Part shown: positions 1-10,528 of the stretch, piece after piece | How the letters are laid out: every line of letters begins with the position of its first letter | Numbering within the stretch: the first letter of the stretch is position 1 | Assembly: GCF_002575655.3 (NCBI RefSeq) | Contig: NC_053039.3 | Location: forward strand, 376,627,633-376,691,632 | Length of the DNA: 64,000 bases | Direction of reading: 5' to 3' | Source: Aegilops tauschii subsp. strangulata | Lineage: Eukaryota > Streptophyta > Magnoliopsida > Poales > Poaceae | Notes under the pieces: generated by a model | The model's input: the letters and a program-made list of their open reading frames with translations, nothing else | The model's database searches: none | What the model was told of the DNA's origin: nothing | Program-made: the position numbers and the translations under genes

Positions 1-220
1 CCTTTTTTCACTCAAAAAATGGTAATAACTATGTTTTTGATGGAAATAAATTTGTATCACGTTGGGAACAATATCATGACCTGGTTTTGTAGAACTTGTT
101 TCCCACTAAATTTGTGATAAAAAATCAATCAAATTTAAGCACAATTTATTTAGTGTGGAAACAAATTCTCTTATCGATGGAAACATTATGTGCTTCGTGG
201 TTTTCTTATGCTTCACCCAC
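1..220. other. Anonymous AT-rich flank
   Basis: No open frame, RNA gene or terminal repeat recognised. It serves only as the left flank of the retroposon that follows. Confidence 0.5.
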
Positions 221-237
221 GGGTTCATGTAGCTCCT
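221..237. repeat. Left target-site duplication of a retroposon
   Basis: The 17 bases GGGTTCATGTAGCTCCT recur without a mismatch at 921-937, directly after an A8 tail. Variable-length target duplications next to a poly-A tail are the mark of target-primed reverse transcription by LINE machinery. Confidence 0.85.
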
Positions 238-920
238 ACAAAAGATCGGACACATAGCAAACTCTTTCTTGGAGCTAGCCGCCGCCTCTCAAGAGGCCAA
301 GAACCCTAGCTTTCTGCCTCCCACCGGCGCCAGCGCCGGCCCATCCCGTCTCCGGTGGCCCTATGGCCATGGAGGCGGAGTGGATCTCGGCCCTTGCCGG
401 TGGGAGAGCTCCGTTTTCCAATCTTTTTTCGAGTTTTGTTAGGTTTGTGTCCTGCTCAGGAAGGCGAGACGGCGGCGGCTCCCTGAAGATGGAATAAAGG
501 TCCCCCCGCCTAGCCCCCGTTTCGGTGATGCAACTTGCATCATCGGTGGGCGTGTGGAGCTGTGTCTCTGGCGGATCTGTCTTTGGTGGATTTGCTCGGA
601 TATGTTCGTCGTTCGTCTTCGTTCGTGTGTTTTCAGGTTGGATCCTTTTGATCTATACTATTCATCCGCAGCGGTTGCTGTTCTGTTGCGTTGGTTCTAC
701 GGGGCCTTAGCACGACGACTTCCCGACTATTTACTACAACAAGGTTTGCCCGGCTCCGGTGAGGGAGGGGCGATGACAGCGGCGCGCCTTCGGCTCGCTT
801 CAGTGCTTGTAGTTGTCGCTAGGTGGTCTACGGATCTGGATGTAATTTTTATCATTTCTAGTGTTCGTTATATTACCATAATTGAAGATGAATATATTGA
901 ATGCTTTTCCGCAAAAAAAA
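238..920 (+). mobile_element. Short non-LTR retroposon with A tail and 17-bp TSD
   Basis: The 683-bp insert lies between perfect 17-bp direct repeats (221-237 and 921-937) and ends in eight A residues (913-920), so its boundaries are exact. The left half is GC-rich (CCACCGGCGCCAGCGCC) and the right half AT-rich. It has no reverse-transcriptase or endonuclease motif; the long open frame starting at 554 runs through the tail into flanking DNA and is not a gene. It is most likely a non-autonomous or internally deleted LINE derivative, mobilised in trans. The perfect TSD suggests a fairly recent insertion. Confidence 0.75.
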
Positions 921-937
921 GGGTTCATGTAGCTCCT
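921..937. repeat. Right target-site duplication of the retroposon
   Basis: Perfect match of the 17 bases at 221-237, beginning immediately after the A8 tail. Confidence 0.85.
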
Positions 938-1484
938 GGCGACGCCTTCATGTTTTTGTTTGTGTACACTGGTCGCAAATACAATCGAACTAGACCGAAG
1001 CGATCATCGGTTGTTGTGAAAGCAAATATTTTGGCTGGCCGAAGCAAACAAATTCTATCCCGATGGAAGGAATCTATATTAACAAACAAATTCTAACCAG
1101 ACGGAAGCAATCTCTATTTTCCATGGAAGCAAGCAATTTCCGTGGCCGGCAGAAAAAACAAGATCATGGGTATGAGACAAGTATGGAAGCAAATCACATG
1201 CATGGAAAGTTGGAAAAACATAGCAAGGCGCCTAATCAATATTATATGCCATGATTTATAGGAGTAGTTGTTAGGAAATAAAATCATCGTAATTAGTACA
1301 AAATCGTGCATGCAATATAATTAAGGGGTGCACATTTTAAGGAAGCAAGAAACACACCACTGCATCACGCGATGGGGCTCCCAGATCCGATGGCTATCAT
1401 GAATCCCATCCTACGATCTATCACTAGTCTGATAAAATGAAGGGATTAGTAGTCTGATCCCTAGAGGCTCCCTTTATGAAAAAA
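938..1484. other. Non-coding stretch, nothing recognised
   Basis: AT-rich sequence with only short chance open frames. No repeat ends, promoter motifs or RNA genes could be supported. Confidence 0.4.
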
Positions 1485-2175
1485 AGGATCCGAATATGTT
1501 ATAAAGATTCATGAGAAGTACAAAGCATCCCAAAAATAATAAAAATTACATTGAGATCCCTGAACCACCAAACGACCACTACTGCCATAAAAAGAGCCGA
1601 CGACGCATCTCTTATCACCGCTCCCTACTAGAGTCGGCATGACCTTGCCGATGATAGCCGAGAAGTCTTCATGCATATGCCCCTAGAGACTAGCTCCCTG
1701 GAGTCACAACCGACATCATTAAACCCCTTAACTGATCTGAAGCACCTGGCACCAAACCTTGCTGGCGCGTTTGCATGACGATAAACCCTAACCTCGCCAC
1801 CTCAAGGATACGACAGGAACCTACGCCGGAGCTTCGTCGATTTCGTCTCGCCGAACAAATTTGGCGTGGATCGGGGTTTAGAAGACCATCTCGACGACAA
1901 ATCGCTACCATTCGCCGAGCACTGCCTCCGTGAGGACCACACAATCCTCCACCCGCCTCCCCATGGTATGAAGTATGGCCAAAAAGCAGGCAAGGGGGGG
2001 GGGGGGGATCAAAGATAAACTCAAAACTATTCCTACCCTACCCCTACTAGGCTAAAACCCTGTGGTCCCTGGCCCCTCCCAATGTCGGAGCGATAGATGG
2101 AGGGCGAGGGGTCCCGCTATCAACGCCGAAGAGCTGGGTAGATCCCCGCCTTCATGTCCGCTTCTAGCGACAACA
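1485..2175 (-). mobile_element. Decayed non-LTR retroposon remnant, minus strand
   Basis: Read on the minus strand, this stretch runs from a GC-rich half to an AT-rich 3' end. It carries GGATCTCAATGTAATTTTTA near 1550, which parallels GGATCTGGATGTAATTTTTA in the retroposon at 238-920. The resemblance suggests a related but diverged non-LTR element in the opposite direction. No TSD or intact reading frame is visible and both boundaries are estimates. A G homopolymer near 1996-2007 may be a sequencing weak spot. Confidence 0.35.
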
Positions 2176-3753
2176 GGGAGGAAAGAAAGTCTCATATCTT
2201 CAATTTATGGTAATTTGACTGAAGAAGGATTGTATATGCAGTTATAAAAGAACAGACGGTGTATTATGACCTTCACGCAAAAAGAAAAGCAAGAAAGATA
2301 CCACATGGGACAGAGTTAGCAAACTCAAAATTCACATAGAAAAGGAAGAAAGATTGTGTATTATGTACGAACTAGCTGGAACGCGTGAGTCCAATTCTAA
2401 CCAAGTGTAATCCTACTGTACCAAACAGTATTTTCTACTAGTTTCCAGTGGATGTGTGATCCATATACGTTTTTGTTGAACAGTATTTGAGTCGAGATGA
2501 TACGCTACTATATATGACATATGTTCGACGCTCTTTCCTGTTAATCATTGTACGACACTGCAATTAGTTGTGAGATCGTTGTCTGTATGAACATTTATGC
2601 ATGCATGCAAGGACAAATCGGGCTGCGATTAGTCTACTCATCTCGCTGTCCTGTTAGATTAATTAGGTACGCGAGTACGTATGTGCATGTCATGTGTCAT
2701 CATGCTAACTAAACACGGTGTCAAGCTAAAGAATCTCACGTCAAGTCGCGGCTACGTATCTTTAGGCGAAAAAGTAGCCTGTTTGCACACGCGCACGCAA
2801 CAATTTCCAGCAACACATGGTCCGAATACATCCAAGAGTATGACCATGCGAGCAGAACGAAACACTCTACGTATTTTCGTCACGAACCTTACCTCAATTT
2901 CACATACTTTTCCTTGGCGATGCACGCATGTACGATGTGGCTGAAGTTTACAGCTGCCCAATAACTAGGAAATGGTACAACGTACGAATTTACCTGGCTA
3001 CGTATGGTTTGCAGGATCTCACGCAACCTTGGAAAATTGATTGATTGGCACGAGAGGGGTGGAAATGCTCACAGCCAGAGGAATCTGCCCACTTCAGTTG
3101 TCCTTCTACCACTAAATTGTCCCGTTCTTCAATCCATTTCAAATATATATATTTTTCTCTTTCAGATAAGGATTTTTCAAAGATACAAGAATTGAAGGCG
3201 CGTTCCTCTCTGAGTTTGTGTGTGTACGATGCATGATTTGACCCTCATGTTTCACATGTCAACTAGCCGAAGAACGTATTGGGGCAAGATAGACCATCCG
3301 TAGCAGGTCAAATGTTAATCATTTGGCCATGCAATAAGTCGGCTCCCCGTACGAAAAGAGGGAGCTCAATCCACGTACGTTACCTGCAATGAGCATGAGC
3401 ATGACATCCATCGCAAAAGAAAAGAAAAGAGCATACATTTAGATTTCGAGAGACCAAAGAATTTCTGGTCTTAGAATATGAATAAAAAATTATGATAAAG
3501 AGTTGAACACATACTATATGGATTAGAACACACAAATTCAAAAGCAATTCAGCATTTAACAAGATTTTCGCCGAATACAGTTTATAAAAATTATTTTTTG
3601 AAAATACACAGTGGACATGGTGCACATGGTTTAAAAATATATATTACTAAAACAAACATGGTCTAGTGTTATGCATGTGTTTAAACTTTCACGACAAAAT
3701 GACTCACGTCGTATTCTAGGCGAACTAAAACAAAAACAATACAATATAAAAGT
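2176..3753. other. Non-coding stretch, nothing recognised
   Basis: About 1.6 kb with several short open frames on both strands, none with a recognisable domain or consistent start context. It has no terminal repeats, tRNA-like boxes or tandem arrays that I can support. Confidence 0.4.
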
Positions 3754-3755
3754 TA

Positions 3756-3903
3756 CTCCCTCCGTTCACAAATATAATATGTTTTGGATATTTCAGTATA
3801 GACTACGTACAGACTTAAATGAGCGAAAATACACCAAAACTTGTCTATATACGTCCGATTCAGAAAAAAAACTAGAACATCTTATATTTGTGAACGGACG
3901 GAG
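3756..3903. mobile_element. Stowaway MITE (Tc1/mariner-type)
   Basis: A 148-bp element with inverted ends CTCCCTCCGTTCACAAATAT and, read from the other side, CTCCGTCCGTTCACAAATAT (one mismatch). It is flanked by TA on both sides (3754-3755 and 3904-3905). These ends and the TA duplication define grass Stowaway MITEs, which are moved by mariner-like transposases encoded elsewhere. The inside is AT-rich and non-coding. Confidence 0.93.
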
Positions 3904-4136
3904 TACTATTCATATTTTCTGTATCTGAAATTTTGTCTTTTTGCTAGGGTTTCCATAGAATGAAATTTGTCGCGAAAATTTACACACATGTATATAGCAC
4001 TAGACCATTTTTTTTCCAAAAAAAATTAGTTTCAGAAGTACTTGACATTTTTCTAGGCTCAGAAATTTCGTGGTAATTCATGCCAATAGGACCTTAAACT
4101 AGGTTCATTAAAACCATCACAATTGAACTTGTTATT

Positions 4137-4170
4137 TCTGTTCCTCGAGTTGTTCTGTTCCTCGAGTTGT
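4137..4170. repeat. Perfect 17-bp tandem duplication
   Basis: TCTGTTCCTCGAGTTGT occurs twice head to tail just upstream of the truncated LINE. It could be replication slippage or a scar of the insertion; nothing shows which. Confidence 0.8.
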
Positions 4171-4197
4171 GCTTAAAATTAGGATTCCAACCTTATT

Positions 4198-6663
4198 ATG
4201 AACCACATTATGAACCACGTCGTTGAGTTCTTTTCTTCCCTCCTAGGGGCCAAGCAGGAGTCTGGCCTCTCTCTTTCTACTGCATTCTGGGACAATGATA
4301 ACAGGGTTTCGAGCGCTGAGAACACGGACTTAACGGTTCCCTTGTCTGATGAGGAAATTTGGGAGGTGATTAATTCGGTCAACCCGAACGCGGCCTCAGG
4401 GCCTGATGGTTTCTCTATCCCCTTCTTCAAAAAAATTGGCCGCAGTTGTGTGTGCTGGTTTGTCAGATCATCCAAGGTTTTCCTCTGGGTACTGTGGACA
4501 TCTCTCGACTTAATTATGCTGTCATCACTCTCATTCCTAAAGTGAAAGGAGCTGACTTGATTTCTCAATTTAGACCTATTGCTCTCATTAACAACTTTGC
4601 TAAGTTTCCTGCTAAGGGGTTTGCCACCCGCCTCTCCCCCATTGCTCATCGCACCATCAGCCCTTTCCAGTCTGCTTTTATTAAAGGTCGTTTCATCCTG
4701 GATGGGATCCTCTGTCTTCATGAAATTGTTCATGATCTCAAAATTCGAAACTCTAAAGTTGTTATCCTGAAGCTTGATTTTGAGAAAGCTTATGATTCGG
4801 TGATCTGGCCTTTCTTGAGAAAGGTCCTCCTGGCCAAAGGGTTTGATGGGTCGTATGTTCACAGGATCATGCAATCTCGGGGGGGGCCACACTGCGATTT
4901 CTGTTAATGGCCAGGTTAGTAAGTTTTTTGTCAATGGCAGGGGCCTGCGGCAAGGTGACCCCACCTCCCCCATCCTGTTTAACTTTGTAGCGGATGCCCT
5001 GTCTCATATTTTGTCTAGAGTTGCAACCCACGGTCATATTTCCCCGGTCATCTCTCATCTTATCCCTGAAGGGGTCACTCATTTGCAGTATGCGGATGAC
5101 ACCATCATTATGGTTGACTTAAATGACTCATGCCTTGCTCACCTCAAGTTTATCCGTCTCTGCTTTGAAGCCATCTCGGGCCTTAAAATTAGTTTCTTGA
5201 AGAGTGAGGTTATTGTTACCGATGTTGATGATACAGAGGCTTTGCGGGTGCCCCATCTTCTTAATTGTAAGCGAGGGTCCTTCCCCTTCAAATATCTGGG
5301 CGTCCCCATCTCCCAGGATCTGCTTCATGCGAATGAATTCGCCCTGGTTGTCGCCAAGGTTGGTAACAGGGTCCTGCCCTGGCGTGGCAGATATAACACC
5401 AATGCAGGAAAAGTTGCGTTGATAAATGCCTTCTTGTCATCCCTTCCCATGTTCATCATGGGCTTCTACTTACTTTCTGGTGGTACACATGCAGGCTTTG
5501 ACAAGCATAGAGGGGCATTTTATTGGAATTCTGCAGATAGTCGTCGCAAATATCGTTTTGTCTAATGGAAACTGATGTGTCGACCCAAAAACCTTGGGGG
5601 GTTGGGTATTATTAAAACTGCCATCATGAATCAGTGTCTCATGATTAAATGGTGGTGGGAGATTATGACTGTAGGCAGCCAGTCTTTATGGTTTTCCATC
5701 CTTAAGGCCAAGTATTTTCCACACTCCCGTTGTTTGCCACAGCGCGTGGTGGTTCTCAATTTTGGAAGGCCCTAGTGAAAGTGAAACCCCTTTTCCAGGC
5801 CCATGTTAAGTTCGTAGTGGGAGACGGTTCCTCCATTAGGTTTTGGCTCGACTGGTGGTGTGGAGATTCACCGCTCTCCGTGACCTTCCCCACCCTGTTT
5901 TCGTACTGTCCTAACCCGGATATTTCCATTGCGGAGCTGGCAGCCAACAGCTGGGATTTGGCCTTTCGTCGATCTCTTTCCCCTGAAGAGTTTGAAGAGT
6001 GGCAACGTCTTACTGCCCTCTTCTCTGCGCTCTTGGAGAATATGGATTCGGTGATTTGGCCACATTCTACTTCTGGTCGTTTCTCGGTTAAATCTTTATA
6101 CTCTAATTAAGCTTATTGGTGGTTCCCCTACTACTAGATTTTCCCAGGTTTGGAAGGCTCGGATCCCTCCCAAAGTTAAGATTATCCTCTGGCAAGCTAT
6201 TAGGGGTCGTTTGCCTGCGGCAGACCAAATTCACAAAAGGAATGGCCCGAGATCGGAGTTTTGCGCCCTTTGTGGCGCTGTGCAGGATACGAATCACATT
6301 TTCTTCCACTGTGTCCTGGCTAAGTTGATCCGGGGTTGTGTTAGAGAGTGGCTCCAGGTCTCTTGGGATCCATCCTCCTTCTCTGAGCTCCGGGTTCTTG
6401 CTAGCTCCCTGACAGGCGTTACCAAACGAGTCTTTTGGGTTGGTCTGGGAGCGGTTTGCTGGTCCCTTTGGACGACTAGGAACAAGTTTACCGTTGAACA
6501 TATGTTTCCTGCTAAACCTGCTGACTGCTTATTTAAATCGTGTGTTGTCTTGCAGCAGTGGAAATCATTGACTAAGGCGGAGGACCAGGATGCGCTGAAT
6601 CTGTTGATCTCTAAAGTTCGGGCTTCAGCGTCTTTTCTTTGCAGACAGGAGCAGGATGCTTAG
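4198..6663 (+). pseudogene. LINE ORF2 remnant: reverse transcriptase and zf-RVT
   Basis: The product would have copied LINE RNA at a nicked target. In successive shifted frames one reads GPDGF and QSAFIKGRFILDGIL (fingers/palm entry), LKLDFEKAYDSV (first catalytic Asp), GLRQGDPTSPILF, and LQYADDTIIM with the YADD catalytic box near 5088-5115. The zf-RVT segment KVKIILWQAIRGRLP…CALCGAVQDTNHIFFHC follows at 6170-6310. At least five frame changes or stops break it: about 4440, a G7 run near 4880, 5565, 5740 and 6110. No endonuclease domain is present, so it cannot act on its own. Confidence 0.85.
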
Positions 6664-6882
6664 CTGGTTGTGCGTTCCTTTTGGCTAGTATGTCTTGGGG
6701 TTTGAACTTTATCCGGCCTGCGTGCCGTGTGCTGGCTAGGGTGCCATGTATCCTTCTAACTTTCCTTTGGATGGGCCCATGTTTGTGGTCACTCCATCTG
6801 TTTGTCTGGTTGTTCCTGTGTGGTGCTACTCTGCCTTGTGGCTTTATCTATAAAGTCGGGCGCATGCCTTTTATTAAAAAAA
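4198..6882 (+). mobile_element. 5'-truncated LINE (L1-like) retrotransposon
   Basis: The 3' part of a plant L1-type LINE. It lacks ORF1 and the endonuclease and enters just before the reverse transcriptase, as is usual when target-primed reverse transcription stops early. The 3' end has TTTATCTATAAAGTCGGGC followed by a short A-rich tail near 6873-6882. At the 5' end a 12-bp unit, ATTATGAACCAC, is repeated (4195-4218). I found no clear TSD. Confidence 0.8.
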
Positions 6883-7294
6883 GAAGTCAACCCGACGAAT
6901 TAGTTCAATACAAGAGCAGACCACGTCCGGAGTTACATACATAGTGTGGTAGGTTTTTGTTTGACTTGACCGCTCAGAACTCTGAGAACCTGGTTGTAAT
7001 TTCCTTAAAGGACATATGATTCATTGAAAGTCTTTAAATATAAATCCAGAGCTTTTATTCATATAAAAAATCATGGTTCAGATGCAGCCGGGCTAGTAGA
7101 CAAAATTCAAACGCGTGAATACATAATCGACGGCTACTTGCTCAAGTCGCAGTAATATAATCTGGGACCAATGAGAGGTGTTAGTTAATTAACCTGATCA
7201 AATAAGAATTCAATCTCCATGCAAAAGAAAAGGGAAGTCAATCCGACGAGCTAGTTGGACGGAAGATCAGACCAGGTACGAAGTTACATACGTA
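6882..7294. repeat. Diverged direct repeat of about 65 bp
   Basis: A segment at 6882-6944 (GAAGTCAACCCGACGAATTAG … GGAGTTACATACATAG) recurs at about 7227-7294 (GAAGTCAATCCGACGAGCTAG … CGAAGTTACATACGTAG). Roughly 280 bp of AT-rich DNA lies between. The copies differ at perhaps a fifth of positions. The LINE tail ends exactly where the left copy begins. Confidence 0.6.
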
Positions 7295-8945
7295 GTCGGA
7301 CGTGACCGCACGACCATCGATCCGTGAATCTCGCGCGCGAGATAAACTACTGCTTCAACGGAACACACAACCAGCAGCCAGAAAGCAGCCAACGGCCGGC
7401 CAGTCCTCGCTGTATGATCAAACTCACAAGCATATCCGAAGTTGATTATTAAGGACAAGTTGGGCGGCCGAAAAATGCAATGGTGCAATGCATGGCGGCA
7501 GCATGGTGCTGGCCTGTAGAACTCGAAAGACGAAAGGTGCACGCATATACGTGTGCTACGGACGGGCGTGCAGATGGACGCAGCTATCCATACTTAAAAC
7601 TTGACTAGCAAATATGACCGTGCGTTACAACGGAAGAAAATAAAATCGTATGTCACTAACCCAATAAGCATTGCTTAAGACCCAACACAAACTCATGTCT
7701 TTTTATTTTGACATGTCTGCCGCACTCGTGCTGCCGCGTATACTCATTTGTCATTTCTTCCCTCGTCAACAGTGGCGACAATGTTCATCCCATGACGATT
7801 AATTTGAATGTGGTGAATTCCAAAGCAATGATGTCGGTCACCAGACGGCCCACACGCCACTGAACCGTACCAAGACAAGAGAGTGTTTACCACGCACCTA
7901 GTTCATATACCGGCACTCATGCTTTTGAATTGTATTGTTATGATTCTCAAAAAGAAGTATTGTGGATGAAGGGCATGTTCTGCAGTTCTATGTATCAAGT
8001 TTTAGAAACAGAGAGATGAAAAATACCAAGGGTGAGGATATCCTCAATGAAAGGACTCGAGCCAATCCACCACAATATATTTTTTAAATAAATTTAAGAC
8101 AAAGGGACCACCAGGAGTTATTTTGTTATACTCCAACTTTCTCAGGGAGCTCTTGTTCAATTGGCATGCAGCCATGAACATGTGTGCTTCTGGGGTCTTC
8201 GATTGGATTGGTACGTGGCCAGTTTTGTTACCGATGATCAGGCACGTACGAAGACACGCTGTTATATTTGCAGCCGGTGTGGTGCCCATCTCCTTCACCG
8301 GCCACACATCCTGCACTGACCACCTCGTTGACAAGTCCAGCAATCCAGCCTGAGCCCTATCTCCCTCCACTTCGACCAGATCTCCCTGCCAAGCGGCCAC
8401 GACGACTCGACGGCGCGGAACCGCCGGCCAGCAGCGCCCTGCGCAAGCCGGCCCACATGCGCACCTCCTTCCCTGCCTGCTGGACGCGTCCAGGCGTCCA
8501 CAGTCGCCTTCGTCTGCGCGATTAGCTCCCACAGCCGCACAAGCCACCAGGAGGCGAGCTCTCCTTCCCTCCCTTTTCCCTCCCGTCTCTCTCTCTCCGC
8601 CGCGTCTCCAGCCCTCGTCGGCGACCTGCCGGACCAGCAGCAGATCCTTGCCGGGCCACGCCTCCCTCCTTTCTTCCTTTTCTTTTCATCCTTCCGTCAT
8701 TTTCGCCGCCCGACCTCCTGCTGCCGTGACCCCGGCAGCCCTACTCCTCCTCTATCCAACGCAGATGTGTATGCATATTTTTTCTTGTGACTGCGAGCAG
8801 ATGCATGCATGTTTTTTAGCTGGTGCTCATTTTTTTAAGTTTTAGTTGAGGCTAATTGATTGCATGATACGTGCATGTTTGATGCATATGCCCTTTTTCT
8901 AACTGGAAGGCAGATACGTACATATACTTAAGTGCGCGTCTATTA
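7295..8945. other. Non-coding stretch with a CT-rich leader-like segment
   Basis: No gene recognised. ACCGTGCGTTACAACGG near 7618-7634 is an imperfect palindrome of a kind common in grass repeat families. The part at 8360-8760 is GC- and pyrimidine-rich (CTCCCTTTTCCCTCCCGTCTC) and resembles a grass 5' leader or a piece of one, but no coding exon with a plausible start follows. Confidence 0.35.
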
Positions 8946-8949
8946 AACA

Positions 8950-9090
8950 GCAGCCCTTGTTTAGTGCAGTGGCTAGCTTTCCAATATTTCTAGCGAGAGC
9001 CCCCGGGTTCGAGTCCTGGCGGTGCATTGTTCTTTTACAACGCGAGTTGCTGGATGTCAATGGGCTGACTTTATGCCTCGTATGTTTTTT
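8950..9090 (+). mobile_element. Putative tRNA-derived SINE (A and B boxes)
   Basis: TAGTGCAGTGG at 8962-8972 fits the RNA polymerase III A box (TRGYNNARNNG) at every fixed position. GGTTCGAGTCC at 9006-9016 fits the B box (GGTTCGANTCC) exactly. The spacing of 33 bases between them is that of a tRNA gene. No tRNA cloverleaf or anticodon arm can be folded with confidence, so a SINE head is more likely than a tRNA gene. The 3' end is an estimate, placed near a T6 run at 9084. Confidence 0.55.
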
Positions 9091-9373
9091 CTGCATAAAC
9101 CAATAGGTGCATGCACACGGCGTTCAAACTACAGGGACTTTGGAGAGCACGATCGAGGGGCCACATTTTCGTACGTTGAGCTATGTACATAATAACACAT
9201 GAAATGTACATAATATTGACCATTAGAAATACGTAACCATACCGCGTCCGCTGCCAAGGTTAGTTTTTGCCTCCGAAAAACCCGGAGCCCCTCGGGTGGC
9301 GATTAAGGTTTGACGGTGGACACGGCGGCACATGTCGATTGTTCGGCGGGGCGAAGGAAATTATGATCGGAGG

Positions 9374-10528
9374 ATGGCCTCATCCGCCGATCAAAGTAGG
9401 GAGCATGTGTCGTTGTCGCCTGAGGCGGCTAGGGCAAGGTTAGCGGAAGCCTTGGGAAAGCTGGAGATCTCGACAGAGGAGGCTACGCCGCTGGTGCTAG
9501 ATGATCTGGAAGAGGGAGCGAAAGAGAAGTGGATGTTGGCTGGAAAGGTTCTTCGTCGGAATTTTGTTCACATCCAAACCATATCGAATGCCCTCCGGCT
9601 AGCATGGGGAAACCCTAAAGGTCTGTTCTTCAGATCGGTGGGGGATAACACGTTTGTGGCGGAGTTTGCTTCGCAGCGAGACAGGGATCGGGTGTGGGAG
9701 GGATCCCCATGGCATGTGAGCAAAAATGCTGTGGTGTTGTCAGAGTTTGAGGAAAGTATGAAGCCGCCTGAGTTACGGTTTGAGAAGATTCAGATGTGGG
9801 CAAGAGTTATGAATCTCCCTTTTCATCTAAGGGATAACAAGTGGGGAAAGGCAATAGCTGAACAGATTGACAAGAACGCAAGATTAGTCCAATTTGATCA
9901 TGCGGCAAGCTTCCTAAGGGCAAGAGTTACAGTAGATGTTGAGAGGCCCTTGAGGAGATGGATCTGGATTGAATCAAAGAGGAGGAAGTGCATGGACAGG
10001 TATGACATTGAATATGAAAATGTGCCTCACTTCTGTTTTTCGTGTGGACGCGTAGGCCACTCGGATCTGTTTTGCCCAACGCCTGGAATGAGAGATGAAA
10101 ATGGTGATCTGCCGTTTGGGAAAGGTTTACGTGTTGCGGATGAGCGTCGTAGGGCTACCTCAAGGAATAACACGTCGAAGGAACAACAGGGTACTCAACA
10201 GAGCAAGACGGATACCCGCAATTCGACGTCGGCTACTGATGCAGGAGCTGAGGTGAACTCCCCAGTTAAGGTGCACGTAACTCAAAACAAGAGAAAAGGG
10301 GGACCTCAGGTTTCGAAACAAGTCTATCGTAAAGTTGAGCTCCCTCTCCTGACGGACAAAGCGCATAAGGAAAGTGGTGTATCAGGTGCTCCAGAGGATG
10401 AGGGAGGCTTAGACATAAGTGCAGAAAGTGGAGATGGGGAAGTTCATGAACCAAAGAAAAAGAAGCCAACTCCCACAAGTTCGGAAACTTCGGGAGCGGC
10501 TACGAGTCAGCCCAGCCCAAGCCAATGA
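9374..10528 (+). CDS. LINE ORF1 protein (DUF4283, CCHC zinc knuckle)
   Basis: ORF1 proteins of plant LINEs bind the element RNA and form the ribonucleoprotein. The frame is open for 384 codons from the ATG at 9374. I prefer this start to the ATG at 9332 because it has A at -3 and G at +4, while 9332 has a C at -3. A DUF4283 domain covers roughly residues 45-190 (LRLAWGNPKGLFF … VWEGSPWHVSKNAVVL). It is followed by a CX2CX4HX4C knuckle, CFSCGRVGHSDLFC, near residue 225. The tail is rich in Lys, Ser and Thr. The stop TGA overlaps the ATG of ORF2 as ATGA at 10525-10528. This is the only intact reading frame of the element. Confidence 0.85.
   Translation: MASSADQSREHVSLSPEAARARLAEALGKLEISTEEATPLVLDDLEEGAKEKWMLAGKVLRRNFVHIQTISNALRLAWGNPKGLFFRSVGDNTFVAEFASQRDRDRVWEGSPWHVSKNAVVLSEFEESMKPPELRFEKIQMWARVMNLPFHLRDNKWGKAIAEQIDKNARLVQFDHAASFLRARVTVDVERPLRRWIWIESKRRKCMDRYDIEYENVPHFCFSCGRVGHSDLFCPTPGMRDENGDLPFGKGLRVADERRRATSRNNTSKEQQGTQQSKTDTRNSTSATDAGAEVNSPVKVHVTQNKRKGGPQVSKQVYRKVELPLLTDKAHKESGVSGAPEDEGGLDISAESGDGEVHEPKKKKPTPTSSETSGAATSQPSPSQ

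Noticed and set aside
554..1096. Plus-strand frame of 180 codons
   Set aside because: It starts in the non-LTR retroposon and runs through its A tail and TSD into unrelated DNA.
8950..9030. Functional tRNA gene
   Set aside because: A and B boxes match, but no acceptor stem or anticodon loop could be paired by eye.
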